This document shows positions 24,643 through 33,777 of a stretch of DNA of 64,000 nucleotides, piece after piece. This DNA is from DAITBA01 sp036824005. GTDB lineage: Bacteria > Pseudomonadota > Gammaproteobacteria > Burkholderiales > Rhodocyclaceae. The stretch spans positions 62,001 to 126,000 of the forward strand of contig DAITBA010000010.1 in NCBI GenBank assembly GCA_036824005.1, written 5' to 3'. The notes below the pieces were generated by a model. That model was not told the DNA's origin. It ran no database searches and worked only from the letters and a program-made list of their open reading frames with translations. Position numbers and translations under genes: made by a program. Position 1 is the stretch's first letter. Each line of letters begins with the position of its first letter.

Positions 24643-25866
24643 ATGACCGGAGCGTTGTCCCATGTTCGCGTGCTCGATCTCTCCCGCGTGCTGGCCGGAC
24701 CGTGGGCGTCCCAGGCGCTGGCCGATCTTGGCGCCGAGGTGATCAAGATCGAGCGCCCCGGTAGCGGCGACGACACGCGTAGCTGGGGACCGCCCTACCT
24801 CAATGACCGGGACGGTCGGGCGACAGGGGAGTCGGCATACTATCTCTGTGCCAACCGGGCCAAGAAGTCGGTAGCCGTCGACATCGCTACGCCGGAAGGG
24901 CAGGAGATCGTCCGACGACTGGCGGCGGGCAGCGACATTCTGCTGGAGAACTACAAGGTTGGCTCCCTGCGCCGCTACGGCCTCGACTACGACTCGCTGC
25001 GGGCGGTCAATCCGCGGCTCATCTACTGCTCCATCACCGGCTTCGGCCAGTCCGGCCCCTATGCCGAACGGGCCGGCTATGACTTCATCATTCAGGGGAT
25101 GGGCGGGCTGATGAGCATTACGGGCGAGCGCGACGGATTTCCCGGCGGCGGGCCGCAAAAGGTGGGCGTTGCCGTCGCTGACCTCATGACTGGGATGTAT
25201 GCCGCCGTCGGCGTGCTTGCGGCCTTGGCGCACCGCGAGGTGTCGGGCCAGGGCCAGCACGTGGATCTGGCGCTGCTGGACGTGCAGGTAGCGATGCTCG
25301 GCAACATCGCGTCCAACTACCTCGTGTCGGGCAAGCTGCCCCGGCGCTGGGGCAACGCCCACGCCAACATCGTTCCTTACCAGGTGTTCGGCTGCAGGGA
25401 CGGCCAGATCATCGTCGCTGTCGGCAATGACGCGCAGTTCCGCCGCTTCTGCGAGGTGGCCGGATGCGGCGAGTTGGCTGCCGATCCCCGCTTTGCCACC
25501 AACAGCGCCCGCGTAACGAACCGCACTGTGCTCGTGCCGCTACTGGCGGAGATCATGCTGCGGCGGGGTGTAAAGGACTGGCTGGCGGCTCTGGATGCGG
25601 CGGATATTCCTTGCGGGCCCATCAACGATCTGGAGCAGGTCTTCTCGGATCCGCAGGTGCAAGCGCGCGGCGTCCGTGTCGACGTGCCCCATCCCCTTTC
25701 AGGCACCGTGCCGCAGGTGGCGAATCCAATCCGGCTCTCGGCGACGCCGGTCGCCTACCGCGCGGCGCCTCCCACCCTGGGACAACATACCCGCGAGGTG
25801 CTGCAGGGGATTCTCGCCATGGACGAGGGCGAACTGGCCGAACTCGCCCACAAGGGCGTGATCTGA
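24643..25866 (+). CDS. Class III CoA transferase (CaiB/BaiF family)
   Basis: A 407-residue CoA transferase, cytoplasmic, that moves CoA between carboxylic acids through an enzyme-bound anhydride. The N-terminus LDLSRVLAGPWASQALADLGAEVIKIERP is characteristic. The nucleophile aspartate lies in VAVADLMTGMYAAVGVLAAL near residue 183, and the middle SITGFGQSGPYAERAGYDF block is typical. The late half contains IAVVGND-like IIVAVGNDAQFRRFCEVAG. The substrate is not predictable; members act on formyl-, oxalyl-, succinyl- or carnitine-type acids. The start ATG has aggggaatt upstream. No neighbouring acyl-CoA pathway genes point to a specific acid. Confidence 0.9.
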   Translation: MTGALSHVRVLDLSRVLAGPWASQALADLGAEVIKIERPGSGDDTRSWGPPYLNDRDGRATGESAYYLCANRAKKSVAVDIATPEGQEIVRRLAAGSDILLENYKVGSLRRYGLDYDSLRAVNPRLIYCSITGFGQSGPYAERAGYDFIIQGMGGLMSITGERDGFPGGGPQKVGVAVADLMTGMYAAVGVLAALAHREVSGQGQHVDLALLDVQVAMLGNIASNYLVSGKLPRRWGNAHANIVPYQVFGCRDGQIIVAVGNDAQFRRFCEVAGCGELAADPRFATNSARVTNRTVLVPLLAEIMLRRGVKDWLAALDAADIPCGPINDLEQVFSDPQVQARGVRVDVPHPLSGTVPQVANPIRLSATPVAYRAAPPTLGQHTREVLQGILAMDEGELAELAHKGVI

Positions 25867-25891
25867 GGCGCCGCGCCGGGGCGGTGCGTCT

Positions 25892-26422
25892 TCAGCCGGG
25901 CGACAGCGGCTGCAGCTCGCGCCGGTGCCGCTTCCAGTTGGCGACGTAGTTCTCGGCGCTGCGGGCCAGCCGGGCGATTTCCTCCTCACCGAGCGAACGA
26001 ACCACCTTGCCGGGCGAGCCGACGACGAGACTGCCGTCGGGAATCTCCTTGCCTTCCGGTATCAGCGTGTTGGCGCCGATGAGGCAGTGCCTGCCGATGA
26101 CGGCGTGGTTGAGGATGACGGATTTGATGCCGATCAGCGATCCGTCGCCGATGGTGCAGCCGTGGATCATCGCCATGTGGCCGACGGTGACATTGGCGCC
26201 GATGTTGAGCGGCACGCCGGGGTCGGCATGCAGCACCGATCCGTCCTGGATGTTGGTGTTTGCGCCGATCGTAATCAGCTCAGTGTCGCCCCGCACGATC
26301 GCGTTGTACCAAATGCTGGCGTTCTCATGCAGCAGGACGGAGCCGATGACCGTGGCCGAATCGGCGATCCAGTACTCGCCCCGGAATTCCGGCCGGCGCG
26401 ATCCGAGGCAATACACTGGCAT
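25892..26422 (-). CDS. Gamma-class carbonic anhydrase family protein
   Basis: A left-handed beta-helix protein of 176 residues with hexapeptide repeats (ATVIGSV, NIGANVTVG, IGDGSLIG, IGRHCLIG). The three zinc-binding histidines are in LHADPG and in GHMAMIHGC (two, five apart), so the metal site is intact. Such proteins (YrdA/PaaY/CamH-like) form trimers; some hydrate CO2, some are thioesterase partners. The start at 26422 is chosen because GGGAG lies five bases before it; an in-frame ATG four codons upstream (26434) is possible. The gene is convergent with the CoA transferase and divergent from the hybrid kinase. Confidence 0.9.
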   Translation of the reverse strand: MPVYCLGSRRPEFRGEYWIADSATVIGSVLLHENASIWYNAIVRGDTELITIGANTNIQDGSVLHADPGVPLNIGANVTVGHMAMIHGCTIGDGSLIGIKSVILNHAVIGRHCLIGANTLIPEGKEIPDGSLVVGSPGKVVRSLGEEEIARLARSAENYVANWKRHRRELQPLSPG

Positions 26423-26523
26423 GGTGGCTCCCATCCGCGGCTGCTGACTCGCAGCATGATAACAGTTGGCGCCACGAGCATGCGAAAGGTGCCCCGGGCA
26501 GACGGCGCGCTGGATTCAAGTCC

Positions 26524-29079
26524 GTGCCGGGGCGTCCGATAAATCGTCGAGCCATCACTGCAATCGTGACGGGGCTGCGGCCGCCCGGCTTCACAGCCCG
26601 AGTTCGAAGGAACGGACCCTTGCGCAAATCCGCCATCAATGCCCTGAGTGCCGAAATACTCGTCGCCCGGCGCACGCGCGAGCTGCGCGAAGCGAACGAG
26701 GCCCTGGCGCGCAATCAGACGCGACTGGAGCTTGCCCTGGAAGCGTCCGGGCAGGTGCTCTGGGACGCCGATCTTGTCACCGGACAGGTCTATCTATCCG
26801 AGCGTTGGCAGGCCATCCTGGGCCAGCCGGCCTGGCCGACACGCACCGATATCGAGAGCTTGCTGGGACTGGTCCATCCGGACGACGTCGCCGCGGTGCA
26901 GACGGAATTCGTCGCCACGGTGAAGGGCGAACGGGATTGTTTCCGAACCGTGCATCGCGTGCGCCGGCCCGATGGCAGTTGGATCTGGATCCAGAGCCAC
27001 GGCAAGGTAGTGCAGTGGGACGCCGAGGGGCGCGCCGTGCGCATGGTCGGCACCAACGCCGATGTCAGTGAACGCAAGCACATGGAGCAGTCGCTGCAAG
27101 CCGCCAAGGAGGCGGCCGAGGCCGCGTCGAAGGCGAAGAGCGCCTTCCTTGCCAACATGAGCCATGAAATCCGCACACCTCTCAACGCCGTGCTGGGCAT
27201 GACCGAGCTGGTCCTGGACACGAATCTGGACGTGGAGCAGCGCGAGCTTCTGCAGGTTGCCCGCGATTCCGGCGAAAGTCTGCTCGGCATCATCAACGAC
27301 ATTCTCGATTTTTCTCGCATCGAAGCGGGGCGACTCGACCTGGCCAGCGTCGAGTTCGGGCTGAGGGAGTTGCTGCGTGAAACGCTCAAACCGCTGGCGC
27401 TGCGCGCCTATCAGAAGGGGCTCGAGATGCACTGGGGCGTGGCGACGGGGCTACCGGAGCGCCTGCTCGGGGATCCCGGCAAGCTGCGCCAAGTCGTGGT
27501 CAATCTGGTTAGCAATGCCATCAAATTCACCCGCCAGGGCGAGATCGAGGTCAGCGTCGAAAGCATTGCTCTTACGGAGGAAGCGGCCTGGATTCACTTC
27601 GCCGTGCGCGATACCGGCATCGGTATCGCCCGCCATCACGTGCGGCGGATATTCGAATCCTTTGTCCAGGCCGACGCTGATGCGACACGGGAATTCGGCG
27701 GCACGGGGCTGGGATTGACCATATCCGAGCGCCTGGTCGAGGCGATGGGCGGTCGTATCGCAGTCGAGAGCGAACCCGGTGTCGGCAGTACCTTCCACTT
27801 CACGGTGCGCCTCGGCCAGACCGGCGCGTCCGATTCAAGCACGCCCGTGCCGGCGGTACTCGCCGGCGTTCGTGTGCTAGTGGCCGAACGCCGCGAGGCA
27901 ACGCGTCGTCAGCTGTGCCACTGGCTCAATGCCTGGGGCATGCAGGCGCAGGGGGTAGGCTGCGCCGAGGAGATCGTGCCCATCCTCGATGCGGCGGCCC
28001 GGCGGGATTGCGCGTTCCACATCGTCGTGCTGGACGCGGGACTGGGAGAGCCGGACGCCGTGGCGCTTGCCACCCGGATTCGTGCGGCGACGCAGCCTGC
28101 GCAGCCGGAGGTGGTGCTCCTCGCGCCCATCGGCATGCGAATCGGGGGTGAGCGCTGGCGCGAGGCAGGAATCGCGGCGCGGCTGAATAGACCGGTATCC
28201 GAGGCGGAGATTCGGACGGGGCTGGCCGCCCTCGCGCTGCCCGCCGGGCGTGGCAAGCCGGCCGACACCGGCGCGGCAACGTCGAGCATTCGTGTGCTGG
28301 ACATCCTGCTGGCCGAAGACAACCCGGTCAATCGGGATCTCGCCGCGCGTATGCTGCGCAAGCTCGGCCACCGGGTGCGGGTGGCGGAGAACGGCGAGCA
28401 GGCGGCGACCATGGTGGCAGGCGGCCGCTTCGACTTGGTATTCATGGACATGCAGATGCCGGTGTTGAGCGGCCTCGATGCCACGCGACGCATCCGCGAG
28501 CGCGAGGCCGGAACCGGCGCCCGCGTGCCTATCGTTGCCCTGACTGCCAATGCCATGGACGCCGACCGGCAGCGTTGTCTGGATGCCGGTATGGACGATT
28601 ACCTGAGCAAGCCGTTCAAGCGGGCGGAACTGGAGGGGATGCTGGTGCGTTGGGTACGCGCCGGCGTACCGTCGGGCGATGCGCCGGCCGAAGATCCTCC
28701 CGGGTGTGCGCTGGCACCGGACGTACCCGTGCAGTCCGGCATCGACGCCGGCGTTGTCGAGCGGCTGCGCAGCGAACTGGGCGAATATTTTGAAGCGGTC
28801 ATGCGTGCCGTGATGGAGGACACGTCGCCGCACATTGCCCGATTGCGTCAGGCGGCGACGGCGGCCGACGCGCACGCCCTGTTCGAGGCCGCGCATGCCC
28901 TAAAAGGGATGGTGGCAAACGTCGGCGCCAAGGCGCTGGTGCGGCTCTGCCAGGAGTTGGAAGCCCTGGCCCGTGGCGGCGATGCCGCGGGCGCCCACGC
29001 CCTGATCGACAGCGCGGAGCAGCAATGCGCCGCCATCGCCGAGGAGTTGCAAGCGATGCTGGCCACGTCGGCGTCCTGA
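26524..29079 (+). CDS. Hybrid sensor histidine kinase (PAS-HisKA-HATPase-REC-REC-HPt)
   Basis: A cytoplasmic phosphorelay protein of up to 851 residues. Domains: PAS (about 70-175), HisKA with the phospho-histidine in SHEIRTP near 215, HATPase with LRQVVVNLVSNAIKFT and FGGTGLGLTIS, a degenerate receiver (about 440-560) that begins VLVAERRE and lacks the usual paired acids, a full receiver (about 590-710; ILLAEDN, VFMDMQMP, ALTANAM), and an HPt domain with AHALKGMVANVGA near 790. There is no membrane segment. The start is uncertain: GTG 26524 is the longest frame, but TTG 26620 has AAGGA eight bases upstream and would remove 32 atypical residues. No cognate regulator is adjacent; output must be elsewhere. 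Confidence 0.9.
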   Translation: MPGRPINRRAITAIVTGLRPPGFTARVRRNGPLRKSAINALSAEILVARRTRELREANEALARNQTRLELALEASGQVLWDADLVTGQVYLSERWQAILGQPAWPTRTDIESLLGLVHPDDVAAVQTEFVATVKGERDCFRTVHRVRRPDGSWIWIQSHGKVVQWDAEGRAVRMVGTNADVSERKHMEQSLQAAKEAAEAASKAKSAFLANMSHEIRTPLNAVLGMTELVLDTNLDVEQRELLQVARDSGESLLGIINDILDFSRIEAGRLDLASVEFGLRELLRETLKPLALRAYQKGLEMHWGVATGLPERLLGDPGKLRQVVVNLVSNAIKFTRQGEIEVSVESIALTEEAAWIHFAVRDTGIGIARHHVRRIFESFVQADADATREFGGTGLGLTISERLVEAMGGRIAVESEPGVGSTFHFTVRLGQTGASDSSTPVPAVLAGVRVLVAERREATRRQLCHWLNAWGMQAQGVGCAEEIVPILDAAARRDCAFHIVVLDAGLGEPDAVALATRIRAATQPAQPEVVLLAPIGMRIGGERWREAGIAARLNRPVSEAEIRTGLAALALPAGRGKPADTGAATSSIRVLDILLAEDNPVNRDLAARMLRKLGHRVRVAENGEQAATMVAGGRFDLVFMDMQMPVLSGLDATRRIREREAGTGARVPIVALTANAMDADRQRCLDAGMDDYLSKPFKRAELEGMLVRWVRAGVPSGDAPAEDPPGCALAPDVPVQSGIDAGVVERLRSELGEYFEAVMRAVMEDTSPHIARLRQAATAADAHALFEAAHALKGMVANVGAKALVRLCQELEALARGGDAAGAHALIDSAEQQCAAIAEELQAMLATSAS

Positions 29080-29100
29080 CGCGCCGCTGCGGCGTGCGCG

Positions 29101-30546
29101 TCAGCCGCGCCAAGCCAGATCGAGCTCCCGCGCTGCCTTGACGTCGTCGAGCCGGCGCACCGGCAGGCTGTGGGGCGCCTTCTTCACGAGTTCCGGATCC
29201 GACCGTGCCTCCTCGGCGATTTCCCTCATCGCGGCAACGAAGGCATCCAGCGTTTCCTTCGACTCCGTTTCCGTCGGCTCGATCAGCAGGCACTCCGGTA
29301 CGAGCAGCGGGAAGTAGGTAGTGGGGGCGTGGAAGCCCTTGTCGAGCAGGCGCTTGGCAACATCCATGGCGGTGACGCCCGTTTCGTCCTTGAGTGGCTT
29401 CAGGGTGATGATGAATTCGTGACTGGCGCGGCGCTGCGGGAAGGCGGGCTGGAAACCGGCGTTCGCCAGCTCCGCCATCAGGTAGTTGGCGTTGAGCGTT
29501 GAATACTCCGCCACCCGGGTCATGCCGAGGCGGCCGAGCAGGCGCGCATAGACATAGGCGCGCAACAACACGCCGGCATTGCCCATGAAGGCGGACAAAC
29601 GCCCGATGCTTTGGGGCCGGTCCTTCTGCGTGAACCAGCGGTAGCGTCCGTCTTCCAGACCGACCATGGGCACGGGCAGGAAGGGCAGCAGGCGTTCGGC
29701 CACACCCACCGCCCCGGCACCCGGACCGCCGCCGCCGTGGGGCGTAGAGAAGGTCTTGTGCAGGTTGAGGTGGATGACATCGAAGCCCATGTCCCCGGGG
29801 CGTACCTTGCCGAGGATGGCATTGAGATTGGCGCCGTCGTAGTAGGTCAGTCCGCCGGCCGCATGCACGATGCTCTGGATTTCCTGGATCGTTTTCTCGA
29901 ACACGCCCAGCGTCGACGGGTTGGTCAGCATCAGCCCGGCTGTCTGCGGCCCAACGGCTTCGCGTAGCGCCGAGATGTCCACGTTGCCGTCCCGGTCCGT
30001 CGGGATCTCCCGCACGGTATACCCGCACATGGTTGCCGTGGCCGGGTTGGTGCCGTGGGCGGCATCGGGAACGATGATCTCCCTGCGCGCCGTGTCGCCG
30101 CGCGCCAAGTGGTAGGCGCGGATCATAGCTACGCCGGCGAACTCGCCTTGGGCGCCGGCCATGGCGGTCAAGCTCATGCCCGCCATGCCGGTGACCTCGG
30201 CCAGGATCTCCTGCAACTCGTACAGGCAGCCGAGGAAGCCCTGGCCGGTGACCTCCGGTGCCAGCGGATGCCGCGCCAAGAACTGGGGCAGCATGGCAAG
30301 CGCATTGGACGCCCGCGGGTTGTACTTCATGGTGCACGATCCGAGGGGATAGAAGTGCGTGTCGATGGCGAAGTTGCGCTGGGACAGCCGGGTGTAGTGG
30401 CGCACGGCATCCAGTTCGGAGACCTCCGGCAGCAGCGGCCGCGACCGGCGCTTGAGCGCCTGCGGCAGATCGTCGATGGGCGCGACCTCGGCGGGCGCTT
30501 GCTGGGCATTGACCCGACCGGGTCGGGAACGCTCGAAAATAAGCAT
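29101..30546 (-). CDS. gcvPB: Glycine dehydrogenase (decarboxylating) subunit 2
   Basis: The C-terminal half of the glycine cleavage P-protein as a separate polypeptide of 481 residues. It carries the PLP lysine in HKTFSTPHGGGGPG (near residue 270). With GcvPA it decarboxylates glycine and passes the aminomethyl group to the lipoyl arm of GcvH. It lies last in the minus-strand gcv operon, with only two bases between the gcvPA stop and this ATG. The split P-protein, instead of the single fused protein of E. coli, is a useful lineage marker. Length and motifs are normal. Confidence 0.96.
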   Translation of the reverse strand: MLIFERSRPGRVNAQQAPAEVAPIDDLPQALKRRSRPLLPEVSELDAVRHYTRLSQRNFAIDTHFYPLGSCTMKYNPRASNALAMLPQFLARHPLAPEVTGQGFLGCLYELQEILAEVTGMAGMSLTAMAGAQGEFAGVAMIRAYHLARGDTARREIIVPDAAHGTNPATATMCGYTVREIPTDRDGNVDISALREAVGPQTAGLMLTNPSTLGVFEKTIQEIQSIVHAAGGLTYYDGANLNAILGKVRPGDMGFDVIHLNLHKTFSTPHGGGGPGAGAVGVAERLLPFLPVPMVGLEDGRYRWFTQKDRPQSIGRLSAFMGNAGVLLRAYVYARLLGRLGMTRVAEYSTLNANYLMAELANAGFQPAFPQRRASHEFIITLKPLKDETGVTAMDVAKRLLDKGFHAPTTYFPLLVPECLLIEPTETESKETLDAFVAAMREIAEEARSDPELVKKAPHSLPVRRLDDVKAARELDLAWRG

Positions 30547-30548
30547 GT

Positions 30549-31907
30549 TCAGCCTCGCAACACGCCGGCTAGGGCGTTGGCGTAACGCCGCAGGTCAGCA
30601 TCGGTTTTCGTTTCCGTGGCACATACGAGAAGCGCCTCGCCCAGCTCCGGGTAGTCCTCCGCGAGGCTGATGCCGCCGAGTATTCCCTGCTCGCGCAATG
30701 CCTCCAGCACGGGTGCGACCGGTCGCGGTAGCCGTAGTACCATCTCGTGGAAAAACGGGCCGCCGAATATCGGCGATACGCCCGGCAGCAGCGCCAGGGT
30801 CTCGCGCAGCCGGCGGGCATTGCCGTGGCTCATCGCGGCGATGCGCTCGAGTCCCTGGGCGCCGGTGAGTGCGAGATAGATGGTCGCCGCCGTCACCATG
30901 AGCCCCTGGTTGGTGCAGATATTGGAAGTCGCCTTGGAGCGCCGGATATGCTGCTCACGTGCCTGGAGCGTCAGCGTGAAACCAGGCTTGCCCTCCAGAT
31001 CGACGGTGCGGCCGACGATACGCCCCGGCATCTGCCGCACCAAGGCCGATTTGCAGGCGAGGTAGCCCAGATAGGGTCCGCCGCCGGACAGCGGAATACC
31101 GAAGGGCTGGGCGTCGCCGCAGGCGATGTCGGCGCCGGCCGCGCCCCACTCGCCAGGCGGTGCCAGCAGCGCCAGGGCGAGCAAGTTACACAGGCCGATA
31201 GCCAGCGCGCCGTGGGCGTGGGCCCAATCGGTGAGGGCATGGACGTCTTCGAGCTGGCCGAAGTAGTTAGGCTGGGGGATCACCAGCGCCGCGATGCCGC
31301 CCGCGACACGGGATTCGAGGCTCGTGCTCAGCGTGGTACCGGTTTCGGGCGAGTAGGGCCCCTCGACCACCTCGATGCCCTGGCCACCGACGATGGCCCG
31401 CAGCGCGTCGCGGTAGAGCGGATGAACCGTCACCGGGACGAGGACGCGGCGGGCACTACCCTTGCCGGCGCGAACCGCCATCAGCACCGCCTCGGCGAGC
31501 GCCGTGGCGCCGTCGTAGAGGCTGGCGTTGCCCACATCCATCGCCGTCAGCGAAGCGATCATCGTCTGCCATTCGTAGAGCAATTGCAGCGTGCCCTGGC
31601 TGGCCTCGGCTTGGTACGGGGTGTAGGCAGTGTAGAACTCGCCGCGGGTGACGATTTGCCAGACGGCGGCAGGGACGTGGTGTTCGTAGGCGCCGCCGCC
31701 CAGGAAACTGAGCCAGCGGCCATCCGCCTCGGCCCGTTCCTGCATCAGGCGGGTGACCGCCAGTTCGTTCAGCGCCTCAGCAGGCTGTGCCGGCTCGGCA
31801 GCGAGCAGGGCGGCCGGGATCTCGTCAAACAGGGCGTCTATGGATTCAACGCCGATGCTCGCGAGCATCGCGGCAACGTCCTCGGCGGTATGGGGTATGA
31901 AAGGCAT
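30549..31907 (-). CDS. gcvPA: Glycine dehydrogenase (decarboxylating) subunit 1
   Basis: The N-terminal half of the P-protein (452 residues), partner of GcvPB in an alpha2beta2 enzyme. It begins MPFIPHTAEDVAAMLASIG, the standard start for this subunit. Typical internal segments are FLGGGAYEHHVPAAVWQI, SQGTLQLLYEWQTMIA and SNICTNQGLMVTAATIYL. It lacks the PLP lysine, as it should. It is followed two bases later by gcvPB and preceded by gcvH with a 27-base gap. The whole operon should share control by the riboswitch at 33528-33712. Confidence 0.96.
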   Translation of the reverse strand: MPFIPHTAEDVAAMLASIGVESIDALFDEIPAALLAAEPAQPAEALNELAVTRLMQERAEADGRWLSFLGGGAYEHHVPAAVWQIVTRGEFYTAYTPYQAEASQGTLQLLYEWQTMIASLTAMDVGNASLYDGATALAEAVLMAVRAGKGSARRVLVPVTVHPLYRDALRAIVGGQGIEVVEGPYSPETGTTLSTSLESRVAGGIAALVIPQPNYFGQLEDVHALTDWAHAHGALAIGLCNLLALALLAPPGEWGAAGADIACGDAQPFGIPLSGGGPYLGYLACKSALVRQMPGRIVGRTVDLEGKPGFTLTLQAREQHIRRSKATSNICTNQGLMVTAATIYLALTGAQGLERIAAMSHGNARRLRETLALLPGVSPIFGGPFFHEMVLRLPRPVAPVLEALREQGILGGISLAEDYPELGEALLVCATETKTDADLRRYANALAGVLRG

Positions 31908-31934
31908 GATACGGAGTCGTCCGATCGGGGCGCG

Positions 31935-32324
31935 TCAGTGCTGCTCTTCTTCGGCTACCTTGGTATAGGCCGCGGCGTCGAGCAGGGTGTTGAGCTGGCC
32001 GGCATCGGTGGGCCGGATCTTGAACAGCCAGGCGGCGTAGGCATCCTGATTGACCGTTTCCGGCTCATCGGCAGCGGCCTGATTGGCAGCGACTATTTCG
32101 CCGGCCACCGGCGCGTAGATGTCGGACGCGGCCTTGACCGACTCGACCACCGCGCACTCATCGCCGGCGGCGACCTGCCTGCCCGGCTGGGGCAGTTCCA
32201 GAAAGACGATGTCGCCCAGTGCCTCTTGGGCGTGGTCGGTGATGCCAACCGTCACCAAGCCGTCGGCGTCGAGTCGCGCCCATTCGTGAGTTTTTGCGTA
32301 CTTGAGTTCGGAAGGAACCTTCAT
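31935..32324 (-). CDS. gcvH: Glycine cleavage system H protein
   Basis: The 129-residue lipoyl carrier of the glycine cleavage system. It shuttles the aminomethyl group from the P-protein to GcvT and the reduced lipoyl group to lipoamide dehydrogenase, which is not encoded here. The lipoylated lysine is in VVESVKAASDIYAPVAGE, the exact family motif; the entry ITDHAQEALGDIVFLELP is also typical. AAGGA is visible upstream of the ATG. It lies between gcvT and gcvPA on the minus strand. Confidence 0.97.
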   Translation of the reverse strand: MKVPSELKYAKTHEWARLDADGLVTVGITDHAQEALGDIVFLELPQPGRQVAAGDECAVVESVKAASDIYAPVAGEIVAANQAAADEPETVNQDAYAAWLFKIRPTDAGQLNTLLDAAAYTKVAEEEQH

Positions 32325-32361
32325 TGATTCTCCTTTATATTAATAATTAATGTATTATCCG

Positions 32362-33447
32362 CTATATCTCAACCAGAATCTTGGAGTTGCGGACAAAGGG
32401 CGGGCGGACGATTTGGGCCTTCAACCGTTTGTCGCGTACCTCCACCTCGACGACCTCGCCGATTTCGGTGCCCGCTGGCAAGCGCGCCAGGGCGATGGAG
32501 CGGTTCATGGTCGGGGAGAAGCTGCCACTGGTGATCTCTCCGTCGCCGAGACGTGCGAAAACCTTTTGGTGCGCCCGCAGCACGCCCCGATCCAGCGCCA
32601 CGAGACCGAGAAAGGCACGCGGCTGGCATTGGGCGAGCAAAGCCCGCTTGCCGATGAAATCGCGCTCGCCGCGCAGATCCACCGTCCAGGCAAGCCCGGC
32701 TTCCAGGGGCGAGACGCTCTCGTCCATATCCTGACCGTAGAGGTTCATGCCTGCCTCCAGCCGCAGGGTGTCCCGGGCGCCGAGGCCGGCGGGCTTGACG
32801 CCCGCCGCGAGCAGCGCGCTCCAGGTGGCGGCCGCATCTTTCACCGGCAGCATCAGCTCGAAGCCGTCCTCGCCGGTGTAACCGGTCCGGGCGATCAGTA
32901 CCTCGCCCAGCCAGGCGGCGGTGAACGGCTTCAATGGCGCGCTCACCGCCTCGCTGCCCGGCAGGGCTTGCCAGACGCATTGCCGGGCACGGGGACCTTG
33001 GACCGCCAGCATGGCCAGATCGCGCCGCGGTTCGATGGCTGGCGCCGCGGGAAACGCGCCAGCCTGCTCGCGCATCCATGTCAAATCCTTGTCCGCCGTA
33101 CCGGCATTGACCACGAGCCGGAAATGCGCCTCGTTGAAGAAATAGACGATCAGATCGTCGATGACGCCGCCGTCGGGGCGGAGCATGCAGGAATACAGGG
33201 CCTTGCCCGGCCGCTGCAGCTTGGCGACGTCGTTGGCGAGCAGCCGCGCGAGGAAGCCGCGCGCGCCGTCCCCCTTCAGCTCGACGTTGAGCATGTGGGA
33301 GACATCGAACACGCCCGCGTCCTGGCGCACCACGTGGTGTTCTTCGATCTGGGAACCGTAGTGCAGGGGCATGTCCCAGCCGGCGAAGTCCACCAGCTTT
33401 GCGCCGGCGGCTGCATGCCGGTCGTAGAGGGCGGTCCGTTTTCCCAT
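32362..33447 (-). CDS. gcvT: Aminomethyltransferase (glycine cleavage T protein)
   Basis: First gene of the gcv operon; 361 residues. Transfers the methylene group from the H protein to tetrahydrofolate and releases ammonia. The N-terminus LYDRHAAAGAKLVDFAGWDMPLHYGS and the motif VFDVSHM are diagnostic; the late block DGEITSGSFSPTMNRSIALA is the usual folate-binding end. The leader of about 50 bases between the terminator at 33496-33529 and the ATG has no strong Shine-Dalgarno sequence. Expression should depend on antitermination at the upstream riboswitch. Confidence 0.96.
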   Translation of the reverse strand: MGKRTALYDRHAAAGAKLVDFAGWDMPLHYGSQIEEHHVVRQDAGVFDVSHMLNVELKGDGARGFLARLLANDVAKLQRPGKALYSCMLRPDGGVIDDLIVYFFNEAHFRLVVNAGTADKDLTWMREQAGAFPAAPAIEPRRDLAMLAVQGPRARQCVWQALPGSEAVSAPLKPFTAAWLGEVLIARTGYTGEDGFELMLPVKDAAATWSALLAAGVKPAGLGARDTLRLEAGMNLYGQDMDESVSPLEAGLAWTVDLRGERDFIGKRALLAQCQPRAFLGLVALDRGVLRAHQKVFARLGDGEITSGSFSPTMNRSIALARLPAGTEIGEVVEVEVRDKRLKAQIVRPPFVRNSKILVEI

Positions 33448-33486
33448 TTGTTCAGTAGATTAGGTGGTGTAATTAAAGTGGAAGAT

Positions 33487-33529
33487 GAAAAACAAATGGG
33501 GCGAGGGACCTATCGTTCCCACGCCCCAT
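33487..33529 (-). terminator. Intrinsic terminator of the glycine riboswitch
   Basis: On the minus strand a GC-rich hairpin (33496-33529, one mismatch in a 13-pair stem, 8-base loop) is followed by UUGUUUUUC. It lies between aptamer 2 and gcvT. The first two bases of its ascending arm (33528-33529) are also the end of the aptamer 2 closing stem (33528-33532 with 33623-33627), so the two folds compete. This fits an ON switch in which glycine favours read-through. Confidence 0.85.
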
Positions 33530-33712
33530 CTGTCCCTTGTACCTGAGAGATTGCGGCGGCGCATCGCCGGCCGGTTGCCCCTTCGGTGGACAGACCGGTT
33601 TGCTCGCCAGCCCGTCACTCTCCAGATCGGTAATCCGTCCGCAGTCCTTTTGCCTGAGCGATTCCGGGTGTTACGCCTTCGGCGGCAACGATGTTGCGCT
33701 CTCCCGCGGGAC
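33528..33712 (-). promoter_or_regulatory. Tandem glycine riboswitch
   Basis: Two glycine aptamers in series upstream of gcvT, on the minus strand. Aptamer 1 (about 33640-33712) shows the hallmark GCCGAAGGCGUAAC followed by CUCAGGCAAAAGGAC. Aptamer 2 (about 33528-33630) shows CCGAAGGGGCAACC and UCUCUCAGGUACAAGGGAC. Each core is preceded by a GGAGAG-type segment. The order and spacing match the known cooperative tandem class. The intrinsic terminator directly downstream is the expression platform. Confidence 0.93.
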
Positions 33713-33777
33713 CGGCGGACTATACCCGGGCTAGCGCCGGCAAGGCAAGCGACACGCCTTTGCTATGATGCAACGCT

